A stretch of DNA of 7,197 bases from Janthinobacterium lividum (GTDB lineage: Bacteria > Pseudomonadota > Gammaproteobacteria > Burkholderiales > Burkholderiaceae_D). Positions 1 through 6,331 of this stretch are shown here, in pieces. Numbering within the stretch: the first letter of the stretch is position 1; each line of letters opens with the position of its first letter. Where the stretch lies: positions 1-7,197 of the forward strand of contig CAMBDR010000210.1 in NCBI GenBank assembly GCA_945864765.1, in the 5' to 3' direction. The notes under the pieces are model-generated. The model did no database searches, was not told the origin of the DNA, and saw nothing but the letters and a program-made list of their open reading frames with translations. The translations under genes and the position numbers were made by a program.

Positions 1-1
1 T

Positions 2-1423
2 AAACGATTGAGCGCCCCTTTGCATGAAGAACTGGCTTTTGTCGGCAAAATTGTCGGCATGCGCTTGAGTGCGCTGGAAAATTCCGTGCGCCTGAAATCG
101 ATGGACAATGTGCGGCAAAGGCTACAACGCCTGACCGAAAAAATGCGCCATACCAGCGACATTCATTTTGCATTTCGTCATCTGCAAACCGATTTTTTGG
201 ACCTGGCCAATGCGTCGGGTAGTTATATTGTGTTTGGTGAGCAAAGCCACGCCATTGGCGAGGTGCCCCCCGAGGCTGATTTGCTGGCCCTGGTGGCGTG
301 GCTCAAGCAGCAGGAAATGAAAGACGGGGTTTTTATTACCGACAGCCTGTCCACCGCCTACCCGCCTGCCAAGGCGTATGCGCAACTGGCTTCAGGCTTG
401 TTGGTGGTGGCGCTGGATGCGGATAATAATAACTTCATTCTTTGGTTTCGCCCTGAAACGCTACGCACCATTCCCTGGGGCGGCAGCCCGTATGCGAATG
501 TGGTTGCCGATGAACTGGGGCCACGGATTGATCCGCGCCGTTCTTTTGCGGTGTGGATGGAAACGGCAGGCGGTTTTTCTGAACCCTGGTTGAGTTCAAC
601 CGTCGATGCGGTGACCATGTTTTCTTTTGCGGTGGTGCAATTGCTGATGCAACAGGTGCGGCAAGAGGTGGCGGTGGCGGTGGCGGCGAATCAAGTCAAG
701 ACCGAATTTGTGTCCACCGTGAGTCATGAATTGCGCACCCCGCTCACTTCGATTAGCGGTGCGCTTGGGCTGGTGTTGGGTGGCGTGCTGGGCGCGGTGC
801 CACAGCAGATGAAAGCGGTGCTGGATATCGCCCATCGCAATGCGCTACGGCTGTCGCATTTGATCAATGATTTGCTGGATATCGAAAAAATCGTGGCGGG
901 AAAAATGCGCCTGGAGAACCAGATGCAGCCGCTCATGCCGCTCATCGAGCAATCGCTGGAATCAATCAAGGCGTATGGCGAAAAATATCAGGTCAGTTTC
1001 GTTTTGCTCGCGGGCGAGGTGCAGGCGCAGGCGCAGCGGGAGCCGATACAGGTTTGCGTGGATGGCAACCGCCTGCAACAGGTGTTGGTCAATTTGCTGT
1101 CGAACGCGGCCAAGTTTTCGCCCTCGGGCGCACAGGTGCAACTTGAAGTGACGCAGTTTGAATTGCGGGTGCGGGTGAGCGTGATCGACCATGGCGCGGG
1201 CATTCCACCTGAATTTCGTGGCCGCATTTTCCAAAAATTCTCGCAAGCCGATGTCTCCAATACCCGCGCCAAGGGCGGCACCGGTTTGGGGCTGGCGATT
1301 AGCCGGGAGTTGATTGAAGCGATGGGTGGCACGATTGATTATGACTCGGTGCCGGGCCAGGGTTCGCGCTTTTATTTTGAGTTGCCAGTTTGGGGCGGGG
1401 TCAATCAGGCGCAACCGATGTAG
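2..1423 (+). CDS. Bacteriophytochrome sensor histidine kinase, 5'-truncated by window edge (PHY-DHp-ATPase part)
   Basis: This is the C-terminal part of a red/far-red light sensing, soluble histidine kinase. The frame is open to the left edge, so the TTG at position 8 is probably not the start; residues are counted from it. Residues 1-25 fit the last helix of the GAF domain. Residues ~30-205 are a PHY domain with the tongue motifs W157-G-G, P176-R-R-S-F180 and W183-M-E185. A helical linker (~205-235) leads to DHp with the H-box phospho-acceptor His240 (SHELRTP). The ATPase domain has the N-box (N362, N366), G1 (D395-H-G-A-G399) and G2 (G423-G-T-G-L-G428), so it looks catalytically intact. No membrane segment or receiver domain follows. 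The PAS and GAF domains with the bilin-binding cysteine would lie upstream, so chromophore type cannot be judged. It ends with tandem TAG stops. No response regulator follows; a partner must be upstream or elsewhere. Confidence 0.93.
   Translation, partial: KRLSAPLHEELAFVGKIVGMRLSALENSVRLKSMDNVRQRLQRLTEKMRHTSDIHFAFRHLQTDFLDLANASGSYIVFGEQSHAIGEVPPEADLLALVAWLKQQEMKDGVFITDSLSTAYPPAKAYAQLASGLLVVALDADNNNFILWFRPETLRTIPWGGSPYANVVADELGPRIDPRRSFAVWMETAGGFSEPWLSSTVDAVTMFSFAVVQLLMQQVRQEVAVAVAANQVKTEFVSTVSHELRTPLTSISGALGLVLGGVLGAVPQQMKAVLDIAHRNALRLSHLINDLLDIEKIVAGKMRLENQMQPLMPLIEQSLESIKAYGEKYQVSFVLLAGEVQAQAQREPIQVCVDGNRLQQVLVNLLSNAAKFSPSGAQVQLEVTQFELRVRVSVIDHGAGIPPEFRGRIFQKFSQADVSNTRAKGGTGLGLAISRELIEAMGGTIDYDSVPGQGSRFYFELPVWGGVNQAQPM
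668..685 (+). repeat. In-frame hexanucleotide repeat (GTGGCG)x3 in kinase linker
   Basis: Three perfect tandem copies of GTGGCG encode Val-Ala three times (residues 221-226 counted from position 8). They lie in the helix joining PHY to the His240 dimerisation domain. One unit more or less would keep the frame and add or remove two residues. Confidence 0.85.
1022..1036 (+). repeat. Short CAGGCG tandem repeat in the kinase ATPase region
   Basis: Two and a half copies of CAGGCG encode Gln-Ala-Gln-Ala-Gln (residues ~339-343 counted from position 8). They sit in a probable surface loop ahead of the N-box, where length change is likely tolerated. Confidence 0.6.
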
Positions 1424-2201
1424 TAGCAAGACTGGCAGCAGGAATAAGCACAGCGGCAGCGTCGGCGGCATCACTCATTTCGGGCGGTGGGGTGCGGGCA
1501 AACACCAAATTGCTCACGCGGCTGGCACCGTAGCGTTTTAACAGGTGGGCCAATTCATTTAAGGTGGCCCCGGTGGTCATCACATCATCAATCAAGGCCA
1601 CATGTTGCCCGGCAACTTCGTCGTGCGCGTCGCCCGCCAGTGCGAACGCGCCTTGCACGTTACGGCTGCGCGCCTTGATGTGCAGCAGCGATTGCGCCTG
1701 TGTGTCACGCAAGCGTATCAAGGCGCGCGGCAGCACGGGTAGCCCTAAGCCGCGTGCCAGCGGTTTGGCAATTTCCAGCGCCTGATTAAAACCACGTTCT
1801 TGCAAGCGTTGGCGGCTTAATGGCACCGGTAGCAAGCGCGTCGGCAGGGCGGGCAAATGGCGGGTTTGCAATACCGCGTCCAGCATCATGTTGGCAAACA
1901 GCGCGGCGTGGTTGAGCTGGTGGCCAAATTTGAGCGCCCACACCAAATGATCAAACGGCGCTTCGTAATCGACCGCCACCACGGTGTCATCATAAGCGGG
2001 TTCGGTTTGCAGGCAGTGCTGGCAGCGTAGCAAATCACCGGGCAAACCGCATTGCAAACAGCGCGCCCGTGGTGCTGGCAGATAGCGCGCGCGGCAATAG
2101 CCACACATTGGCTCGGGGCCAGGGTGCTGGCATAGAGCGCAATGGCCCGGCAAGAGCCAATGCCCGAGGCGGGATAAATGCTGGAATACGGGGCGCATCA
2201 T
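1401..2201 (-). CDS. comF: ComF family protein (double zinc ribbon, phosphoribosyltransferase)
   Basis: A 266-residue cytoplasmic protein of the ComF/GntX family, whose members are linked to DNA uptake or use in competent bacteria and, in enteric bacteria, to growth on DNA. Four CxxC pairs at C21/C24, C33/C36, C48/C51 and C60/C63 form an N-terminal double zinc ribbon. The type I phosphoribosyltransferase fold follows, with the PRPP-binding loop IDDVMTTGAT at about 204-213 and the family segment RGFNQALEIA at about 136-145. The start at 2201 (tandem ATG ATG) is chosen because the family N-terminus begins here; the frame runs open for 67 codons upstream into unrelated sequence. I see no good Shine-Dalgarno site. 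The last ~26 residues, Ala-rich, run past the usual family end, and the last ~8 codons overlap the convergent kinase gene. It lies 91 bp downstream of the PH-domain gene on the same strand and may share its transcript. Its biochemical reaction is not established. Confidence 0.93.
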   Translation of the reverse strand: MMRPVFQHLSRLGHWLLPGHCALCQHPGPEPMCGYCRARYLPAPRARCLQCGLPGDLLRCQHCLQTEPAYDDTVVAVDYEAPFDHLVWALKFGHQLNHAALFANMMLDAVLQTRHLPALPTRLLPVPLSRQRLQERGFNQALEIAKPLARGLGLPVLPRALIRLRDTQAQSLLHIKARSRNVQGAFALAGDAHDEVAGQHVALIDDVMTTGATLNELAHLLKRYGASRVSNLVFARTPPPEMSDAADAAAVLIPAASLATTSVAPD

Positions 2202-2292
2202 GGTTAGAAATCGTAAAAATCCGGCAAAATTGGTGACGACAGTGAAATGGGTGAAGCTGGTAAAAGAAAACGGTAAAATCAACTGCCAAGCC

Positions 2293-3825
2293 TTAAAACC
2301 GCGCGTTGGTATGCAGGCGCTGCCAAATGCGCTCACGCAAGCCTTGCGCCGCCGGCTGTTCCAGGTAGGGAATATGCAGCGCTCTTTTGCGTCGGGAGCC
2401 ACCCTGGGTATCGGCTTGCAGGGTTTGAATCCCCAGGCGGCGGTCGATCGGGGTACTCACGAGGCGTAGTGCTTGCAGGCGCGAGGTGGCAACAATCACC
2501 CAGCGCTTACGAAATACCCCGCTGCGAAAGAGTAAAATCTCGCCACTTTCCGCATAGCCCGCAAAGCCTTGCCATGCCAGCGCGTGTGCCACCAACCCCG
2601 CCATCAGCAAGACCAGTGCCAGCACCAAAAGCGGCCAGGGCAAGCGCCACGCGAGCGCGTGGTTCAGCCAAAACAAGCCCGCAATGGCGGGCAGCAACCA
2701 GCGCGCCTGCCCCAGCAAACGGCGCTTGGCCGCTGCTGGCAAGCGTTGCCATTGCAATTGATCCCACTCCAGCCGGGGCAAACACAGCCGCAGCAAGGCT
2801 TGCGCCTGTTCCATGGTGGCGATGGGGGCCAGTTCGGTGAAATTGCTATCGGCCCCGAATTTGTCGTGTCGATCATGATGATTGCTGCCCACTACCGTAA
2901 CGGCCAGACGGCAGCGCCGAAAGCGCCGATGCAGCCAGCTTTCTTCCAACAGCCAGTGTTGCAGGCGCGGCAGGCGGGCGCTGGTGCGCACTTGCGTGCC
3001 CAGGCCATGCTGGGCCAGCAGTCGTTCGCCTTCCAGCTCCAGCGTGAAGCCTTTATAGCGTAACAAGGCTAACACGACCGAGAGCACGCGCAGCAAAATA
3101 AAAATCCCGGCCAACCCGATAAGAATCACCAAGGTTAGCCGGAAATAATGATGCAGCGCGATTTGATCCGCCATCATCTGCTGCAAGTTGTGGCCGGTGC
3201 CAGTTATTTTGTGGGCAAAAAAATTGCGCAACACGTCCTTTTGCATGGCGGCACCAAACAGGGCCAGGGTGACCACGGTGCCCCGGTTCGAGATCAGGCC
3301 CAGGCGTAAAATTTCGGCGAGTGGCAATTGATGCAGCACCCGAGTGGGTGGCAAATTGGCTGAGGCACCCGGGTTAAGCAGGGTGTGGCGACCACGCAAG
3401 ATGGCTTCCAATTCGGTTGCGGCGGCGGTGCTGACAACCCGCATCACCGCTTCGGGCTTTTTGCCGGAAGCCGATTCAAGGCGCAATTCGGTGACACCCA
3501 AAAAGCGGTGCAGAAATTTGCGCCGTTGGCTTACGTTCTGGATGCGCGCCAGCGGAATATGGCGCAACGTGCGATCAAGCACGCCGTCGCGAATGAGCAA
3601 TTCATCCGCGCTGATCTGGTAGCGATACAGCCATGCGCGCAGCCCGACCCACAGATAGATGGGCACGATAATCACCAAGGCCCATAACGCCCACTGGTTT
3701 TGGTTTTGGCCCAGCACCAGTAAGCCGAACAGGGGGAACAGCAATTTGGGGGTGAGGCTGGCGAAATAAAACACCCACGACAGCGGGTGCAGGCGTTGAG
3801 CATCAATGGTGATGAGCTCACTCAT
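2293..3825 (-). CDS. PH domain-containing membrane protein, YdbT-like (three bPH2 modules)
   Basis: A 510-residue inner-membrane protein of the bacterial PH (bPH2, formerly DUF304) family, close in size to Bacillus subtilis YdbT. Hydrophobic segments lie near residues 15-38, 45-64, 228-256, 375-393 and 396-416. Three PH-like modules follow membrane segments: ~66-145 (with VLDRTLRHIPLARIQNVSQ), ~256-315 and ~418-497 (with GVFRKRWVIVATSRLQALRL). The second is the most divergent. The start at 3825 is fixed by a GAGG site 5 nt upstream and by an 8-nt overlap with the stop of the YdbS-like gene; a longer open frame reaching 3984 only shadows that gene. In B. subtilis the ydbST pair belongs to the SigW envelope-stress regulon and helps resist certain antimicrobial peptides. 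A related envelope role here is inference. The molecular function is unknown. Confidence 0.9.
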   Translation of the reverse strand: MSELITIDAQRLHPLSWVFYFASLTPKLLFPLFGLLVLGQNQNQWALWALVIIVPIYLWVGLRAWLYRYQISADELLIRDGVLDRTLRHIPLARIQNVSQRRKFLHRFLGVTELRLESASGKKPEAVMRVVSTAAATELEAILRGRHTLLNPGASANLPPTRVLHQLPLAEILRLGLISNRGTVVTLALFGAAMQKDVLRNFFAHKITGTGHNLQQMMADQIALHHYFRLTLVILIGLAGIFILLRVLSVVLALLRYKGFTLELEGERLLAQHGLGTQVRTSARLPRLQHWLLEESWLHRRFRRCRLAVTVVGSNHHDRHDKFGADSNFTELAPIATMEQAQALLRLCLPRLEWDQLQWQRLPAAAKRRLLGQARWLLPAIAGLFWLNHALAWRLPWPLLVLALVLLMAGLVAHALAWQGFAGYAESGEILLFRSGVFRKRWVIVATSRLQALRLVSTPIDRRLGIQTLQADTQGGSRRKRALHIPYLEQPAAQGLRERIWQRLHTNARF

Positions 3826-4312
3826 GCGCGCCTCGCTCGGTGGGCAGTAGCGCCAGACGTAAGGCATGCGCTTGCGCGACGGGCAAACCCTTGATGCGGA
3901 TTTCATTTTCATGCGTGCCCGCCGTGTACAGCGAGAGCGTGGCCATGCCCCAACGCCGATCCAACGGGCCTTGATGCACATCAATGTGTTGCAAGCGCAC
4001 GATGGGCACCCACACTTCGTTGCGCGACCATACGCCGATTTTTAACAAGACGCCGTAGCCAGCTTGATATTGCGCACCATAATGGTTGAAGTACAAATTG
4101 GCATAATACCAGCCAAAATAGCCCGTGCTGATTGATAACAGCAGAGGGGCAATCAGCATTAACGACGGGGTAGCGCTCATGTCCAGAAAAAGCCATAGAA
4201 TGCCACAGGCGATCAGGCTCATGATGGCATAACTCACGCTGTACAGCCAGCGCCAGGTGAGTAGCAAAGCGGGCATTTTGGGCAGTGGGGTGATTTGGCT
4301 GTCGGGTTCCAT
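3818..4312 (-). CDS. PH domain-containing membrane protein, YdbS-like
   Basis: A 164-residue protein, close in length to Bacillus YdbS. Two hydrophobic segments (about 24-44 and 48-70) form a hairpin in the membrane. They are followed by one cytoplasmic bPH2 domain (about 72-152) with the family segment VPIVRLQHIDVHQGPLDRRW at 102-121. The start at 4312 is supported by AGGA 6 nt upstream; Met13 is possible but has no such support. The stop overlaps the start of the YdbT-like gene by 8 nt, so the two are very likely co-translated and may form a complex. The gene begins only 11 nt after the U-tract of the peptide transporter's terminator, leaving no room for its own promoter between them. Function is inferred from the family only; no catalytic residues are visible. 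Confidence 0.9.
   Translation of the reverse strand: MEPDSQITPLPKMPALLLTWRWLYSVSYAIMSLIACGILWLFLDMSATPSLMLIAPLLLSISTGYFGWYYANLYFNHYGAQYQAGYGVLLKIGVWSRNEVWVPIVRLQHIDVHQGPLDRRWGMATLSLYTAGTHENEIRIKGLPVAQAHALRLALLPTERGAHE
3831..3834 (-). promoter_or_regulatory. Shine-Dalgarno site of the YdbT-like gene
   Basis: GAGG lies 5 nt before the ATG at 3825, inside the 3' end of the YdbS-like gene. With the ATGAGTGA start/stop overlap it points to translational coupling of the pair and decides the start. Confidence 0.75.
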
Positions 4313-4318
4313 GCAAAT

Positions 4319-4322
4319 TCCT
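4319..4322 (-). promoter_or_regulatory. Shine-Dalgarno site of the YdbS-like gene
   Basis: AGGA sits 6 nt before the ATG at 4312. It follows the T-run of the upstream terminator after a single base, so terminator and ribosome binding site are practically fused. Confidence 0.7.
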
Positions 4323-4323
4323 G

Positions 4324-4349
4324 AAAAAAGGGGCAGTGCAAGTGCCCCT
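4324..4349 (-). terminator. Intrinsic terminator of the peptide transporter gene
   Basis: On the minus strand a 7-bp stem AGGGGCA/TGCCCCT with a 7-nt loop is followed by TTTTTT. It starts 7 nt after the TAA of the transporter gene. The T-run is on the minus-strand side only, so it acts on leftward transcription. Confidence 0.85.
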
Positions 4350-4356
4350 GTCGGGT

Positions 4357-5886
4357 TTATTCGACGCCGTGCATCAATTTTTTAATCGACTTGTTGGCCA
4401 CTAACATCACCAGGGCCGCACTGACCGGGATGACGGTAAAGATCAAGAAAAAGGTGGCGAGCGAATATTTTTGCGAGATCGCGTCAATCATGCCGCCGGA
4501 CAGACCCGCGAGTTTATTGGCCAAGGCGGTATTGAGGAACCACAGCCCAAACATCAAGCCAAGCAAGCGTGGCGGAGCCAGTTTGCTGATCAGCGACAGG
4601 CCAACCGGCGAGACGCATAATTCGCCCACGGTGTGGAAAAAGTAGGCGATAATCAGGAAAACCATGCTCACCGAGGCCGTTTTGGCACCGCTCTGAATGC
4701 CGGATGCACCGAAGGCCAAGAAACCAAAACCGACACCAAGGAAAATTAACCCGATGCTAAATTTGACGGGCGCGCTCGGGTTCCATTTCTCTTCCCAAAA
4801 TTTGGAAAACATCGGTGCCAAAATGACGAGAAAGAAAGAATTTAACACGCCAAACCAGGTGGCGGGCACTTCCGATTGGGCAGCCGAATATTCGCGGTAA
4901 AGCATCCAGATTTCAATTGCCCAAATCAAACCCAGTGCCAGCGTCAGCAAAATGTTCGCCAGTGCGTGGCGGCTATAGGTGGCGGCAACGAGCTTGATTA
5001 ATAACCAGGTCAAAATAATGGTCGGTATCACCGTCATCAAGGTGTTGCACAGGTTAAAGATATTGAGGGCGGTGCCGGACAAGGCGCGGTTGGTGTAATC
5101 GGCCGCAAAAATGGTCATGGAGCCACCTGCTTGTTCAAATGCCATCCAAAAGAAAATCGTGAAAAATGAAAAGATACCGATTGCAATCAAACGATCCCGG
5201 ACGATATGGGCTTCGGCTTCCGGGTGCGCGACTTTTTCTTCCGTCATTTGTGATTTCGCTAAACCAATGTCGCCGAATATGCCTTGGCTAAAGAAAAATT
5301 GTAAGGAGCCAAGTATCATAAACACCCCCGCCAAGCCAAAGCCAAAGGGCCAGGAAATTTTTTCACCGATATAGCCGCACAACAAGATGCCAAAAAAGGC
5401 CCCCGCATTAATGCCCATATAAAACAGGGTATAGCCAGAATCGCGGCCAATGGCATCATTTTGCTTGTACAACTGGCCCACAATGGCGGAAATATTCGGT
5501 TTGAATAAACCCGTACCGACTGCGATGCAAACCAAGCCCAGGTAAAAAGTAGTGACCGTATCCAGTGCCAGGCAAATATGTCCGGCTGCAATAATGAAGC
5601 CGCCGATGACCACCGCGCGCCGCCCGCCAAGGAAACGATCCGCAATATAACCGCCGATAATCGGGGTAACATACACCCACATCGTGTAGCTGCCGTATAA
5701 GTTGGATGCCGCCTCACGGGTCCAGGCCCAGCCGCCTTTTTGGGCGGTGCTCACCAAAAACAGCACCAACAGGGCACGCATGCCGTAGTATGAAAACCGT
5801 TCCCACATTTCTGTAAAGAACAGCACAAACAACCCTTCCGGGTGGCCCAAAATGGTGGGTAGACCAGATTTGTTCTGACTATTCAA
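4357..5886 (-). CDS. POT (PTR2) family proton-dependent di/tripeptide transporter, MFS
   Basis: A 509-residue inner-membrane symporter of the proton-dependent oligopeptide transporter family, which imports di- and tripeptides with protons. Hallmarks are the ExxER motif E26-M-W-E29-R30 in the first helix, the PTR2 signature GTGLFKPNISAIVGQLY at 124-140 with Lys129, FYMGINAGAFFG at 155-166, and the FEQAGGSM segment around E251. A charged loop at about 205-230 separates the two six-helix bundles, and the length fits about 14 membrane helices, usual for bacterial members. The start is TTG at 5886, chosen because GAGGAG lies exactly 6 nt upstream and the N-terminus matches the family; no better ATG precedes the first helix. 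It is preceded by an AT-rich spacer with nested palindromes and followed by an intrinsic terminator, so it is probably monocistronic. Exact substrate preference cannot be read from sequence. Confidence 0.95.
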   Translation of the reverse strand: MNSQNKSGLPTILGHPEGLFVLFFTEMWERFSYYGMRALLVLFLVSTAQKGGWAWTREAASNLYGSYTMWVYVTPIIGGYIADRFLGGRRAVVIGGFIIAAGHICLALDTVTTFYLGLVCIAVGTGLFKPNISAIVGQLYKQNDAIGRDSGYTLFYMGINAGAFFGILLCGYIGEKISWPFGFGLAGVFMILGSLQFFFSQGIFGDIGLAKSQMTEEKVAHPEAEAHIVRDRLIAIGIFSFFTIFFWMAFEQAGGSMTIFAADYTNRALSGTALNIFNLCNTLMTVIPTIILTWLLIKLVAATYSRHALANILLTLALGLIWAIEIWMLYREYSAAQSEVPATWFGVLNSFFLVILAPMFSKFWEEKWNPSAPVKFSIGLIFLGVGFGFLAFGASGIQSGAKTASVSMVFLIIAYFFHTVGELCVSPVGLSLISKLAPPRLLGLMFGLWFLNTALANKLAGLSGGMIDAISQKYSLATFFLIFTVIPVSAALVMLVANKSIKKLMHGVE

Positions 5887-5892
5887 TCGTTT

Positions 5893-5898
5893 CTCCTC
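5893..5898 (-). promoter_or_regulatory. Strong Shine-Dalgarno site supporting the TTG start of the peptide transporter
   Basis: GAGGAG lies 6 nt before the TTG at 5886. This is near-ideal match and spacing, and it is the main evidence for a TTG start. Confidence 0.8.
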
Positions 5899-5914
5899 GA
5901 TTTTTATATCGTCT

Positions 5915-5932
5915 ATTGATCAATATATTGAT
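5915..5932. promoter_or_regulatory. Nested palindromes, candidate operator upstream of the peptide transporter
   Basis: The stretch ATTGATCAATATATTGAT contains two overlapping perfect palindromes: the 10-bp ATTGATCAAT (5915-5924) and the 14-bp ATCAATATATTGAT (5919-5932). This gives three ATTGAT/ATCAAT half-sites. It lies 29-46 bp before the transporter start, in AT-rich DNA where a leftward promoter is expected. I could not pick a convincing -35/-10 pair. A role as a repressor or activator site is inference; AT-rich DNA makes short palindromes by chance. Confidence 0.4.
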
Positions 5933-6067
5933 TTTCTTATGGCGCAAAGCCAAAGCTAGCCGAGAGTATCAGCCGCACTGTGAATGCTGTCAAGCTGTAC
6001 ACGTCGAAACGAAGATTGTTTTGTGGTGTTAAGGAGAAAAGCAAGAAAATTTGCTGCGGGATAGCGC

Positions 6068-6095
6068 GGTGCTGGCCCAAGCCTGGGTCAGCGCC
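6068..6095 (+). other. Long imperfect inverted repeat (RNA hairpin or REP-like palindrome) in spacer
   Basis: GGTGCTGGCCCA and TGGGTCAGCGCC flank the loop AGCC. As plus-strand RNA all 12 pairs form, two of them G-U (6070/6093 and 6075/6088). On the minus strand those two become A-C mismatches. A weaker hairpin AGCAA/TTGCT (6041-6056) precedes it. The surrounding 280-bp spacer has no convincing gene. There is no T-run after the stem on the plus strand, so it is not a typical terminator in that direction. It may be a repetitive palindromic element, part of a small RNA, or a 3'-end stabilising structure for the rpn transcript. Confidence 0.45.
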
Positions 6096-6166
6096 AAGTG
6101 CCGGGTTTATTCATGCCGGGGTTGCCTTGTTTGGCTGGCTGTTGGGGGCAGCTTGGCAGATCGGGT

Positions 6167-6331
6167 TCAGTTAAGCACTTCCTGCAAACTCGGTTGGTTT
6201 AAAATACGCAGGCACCAGCGTTCAACTTCTGCGTTGCTGCTTTCTTTCAGCCGAACCAAAGCCCAATCCGGCAGGGGGCCAAAGCGGGCTTCCAGCATGG
6301 TCTGTAAAAGCTTTGCCTGACCCTTCTGCAT
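6167..6331 (-). other. Possible intragenic start for a 54-residue C-terminal Rpn product (RpnS-like)
   Basis: In-frame ATG codons occur at Met265 (6331) and Met276 (6298). Met265 is preceded by a perfect AGGAGG (6334-6339), but the spacing is only 2 nt, shorter than usual. Translation from it would give a 54-residue product: part of the glycine-periodic segment plus the DUF4351-like tail, without the nuclease core. E. coli rpn genes have been reported to make such short C-terminal antitoxin-like products from internal starts. Here it is inference; the purine-rich sequence may simply reflect Gly/Glu/Gln/Arg codons. Confidence 0.3.

Noticed and set aside
2202..2292. Dedicated comF promoter in the 91-bp gap
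   Set aside because: AT-rich hexamers occur, but no -35/-10 pair with acceptable match and spacing stood out.
2202..2402. N-terminal extension of ComF up to 2402
   Set aside because: The extension runs back into the YdbT-like gene and lacks family similarity. The family N-terminus starts at the ATG ATG at 2201.
2200..2469. Lysine-rich plus-strand frame in the gap between the YdbT-like gene and comF
   Set aside because: The basic part covers only the AT-rich gap. The rest is antisense to the 3' end of the YdbT-like gene, with no good ribosome site and no recognisable domain.
3826..3984. N-terminal extension of the YdbT-like protein
   Set aside because: It lies wholly inside the YdbS-like gene in another frame. 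The coupled start at 3825 has a good ribosome site.
5980..6174. Open plus-strand frame in the spacer starting at GTG, with a hydrophobic tail
   Set aside because: No Shine-Dalgarno site fits, the composition is odd (many Cys, Arg, Lys, Trp) and no family is recognisable. It also runs through the hairpin region.
6051..6320. Plus-strand frame from TTG after an AAGGAG at 6031-6036
   Set aside because: The ribosome site is 14 nt away, too far. Most of the frame is antisense to rpn and resembles nothing known.
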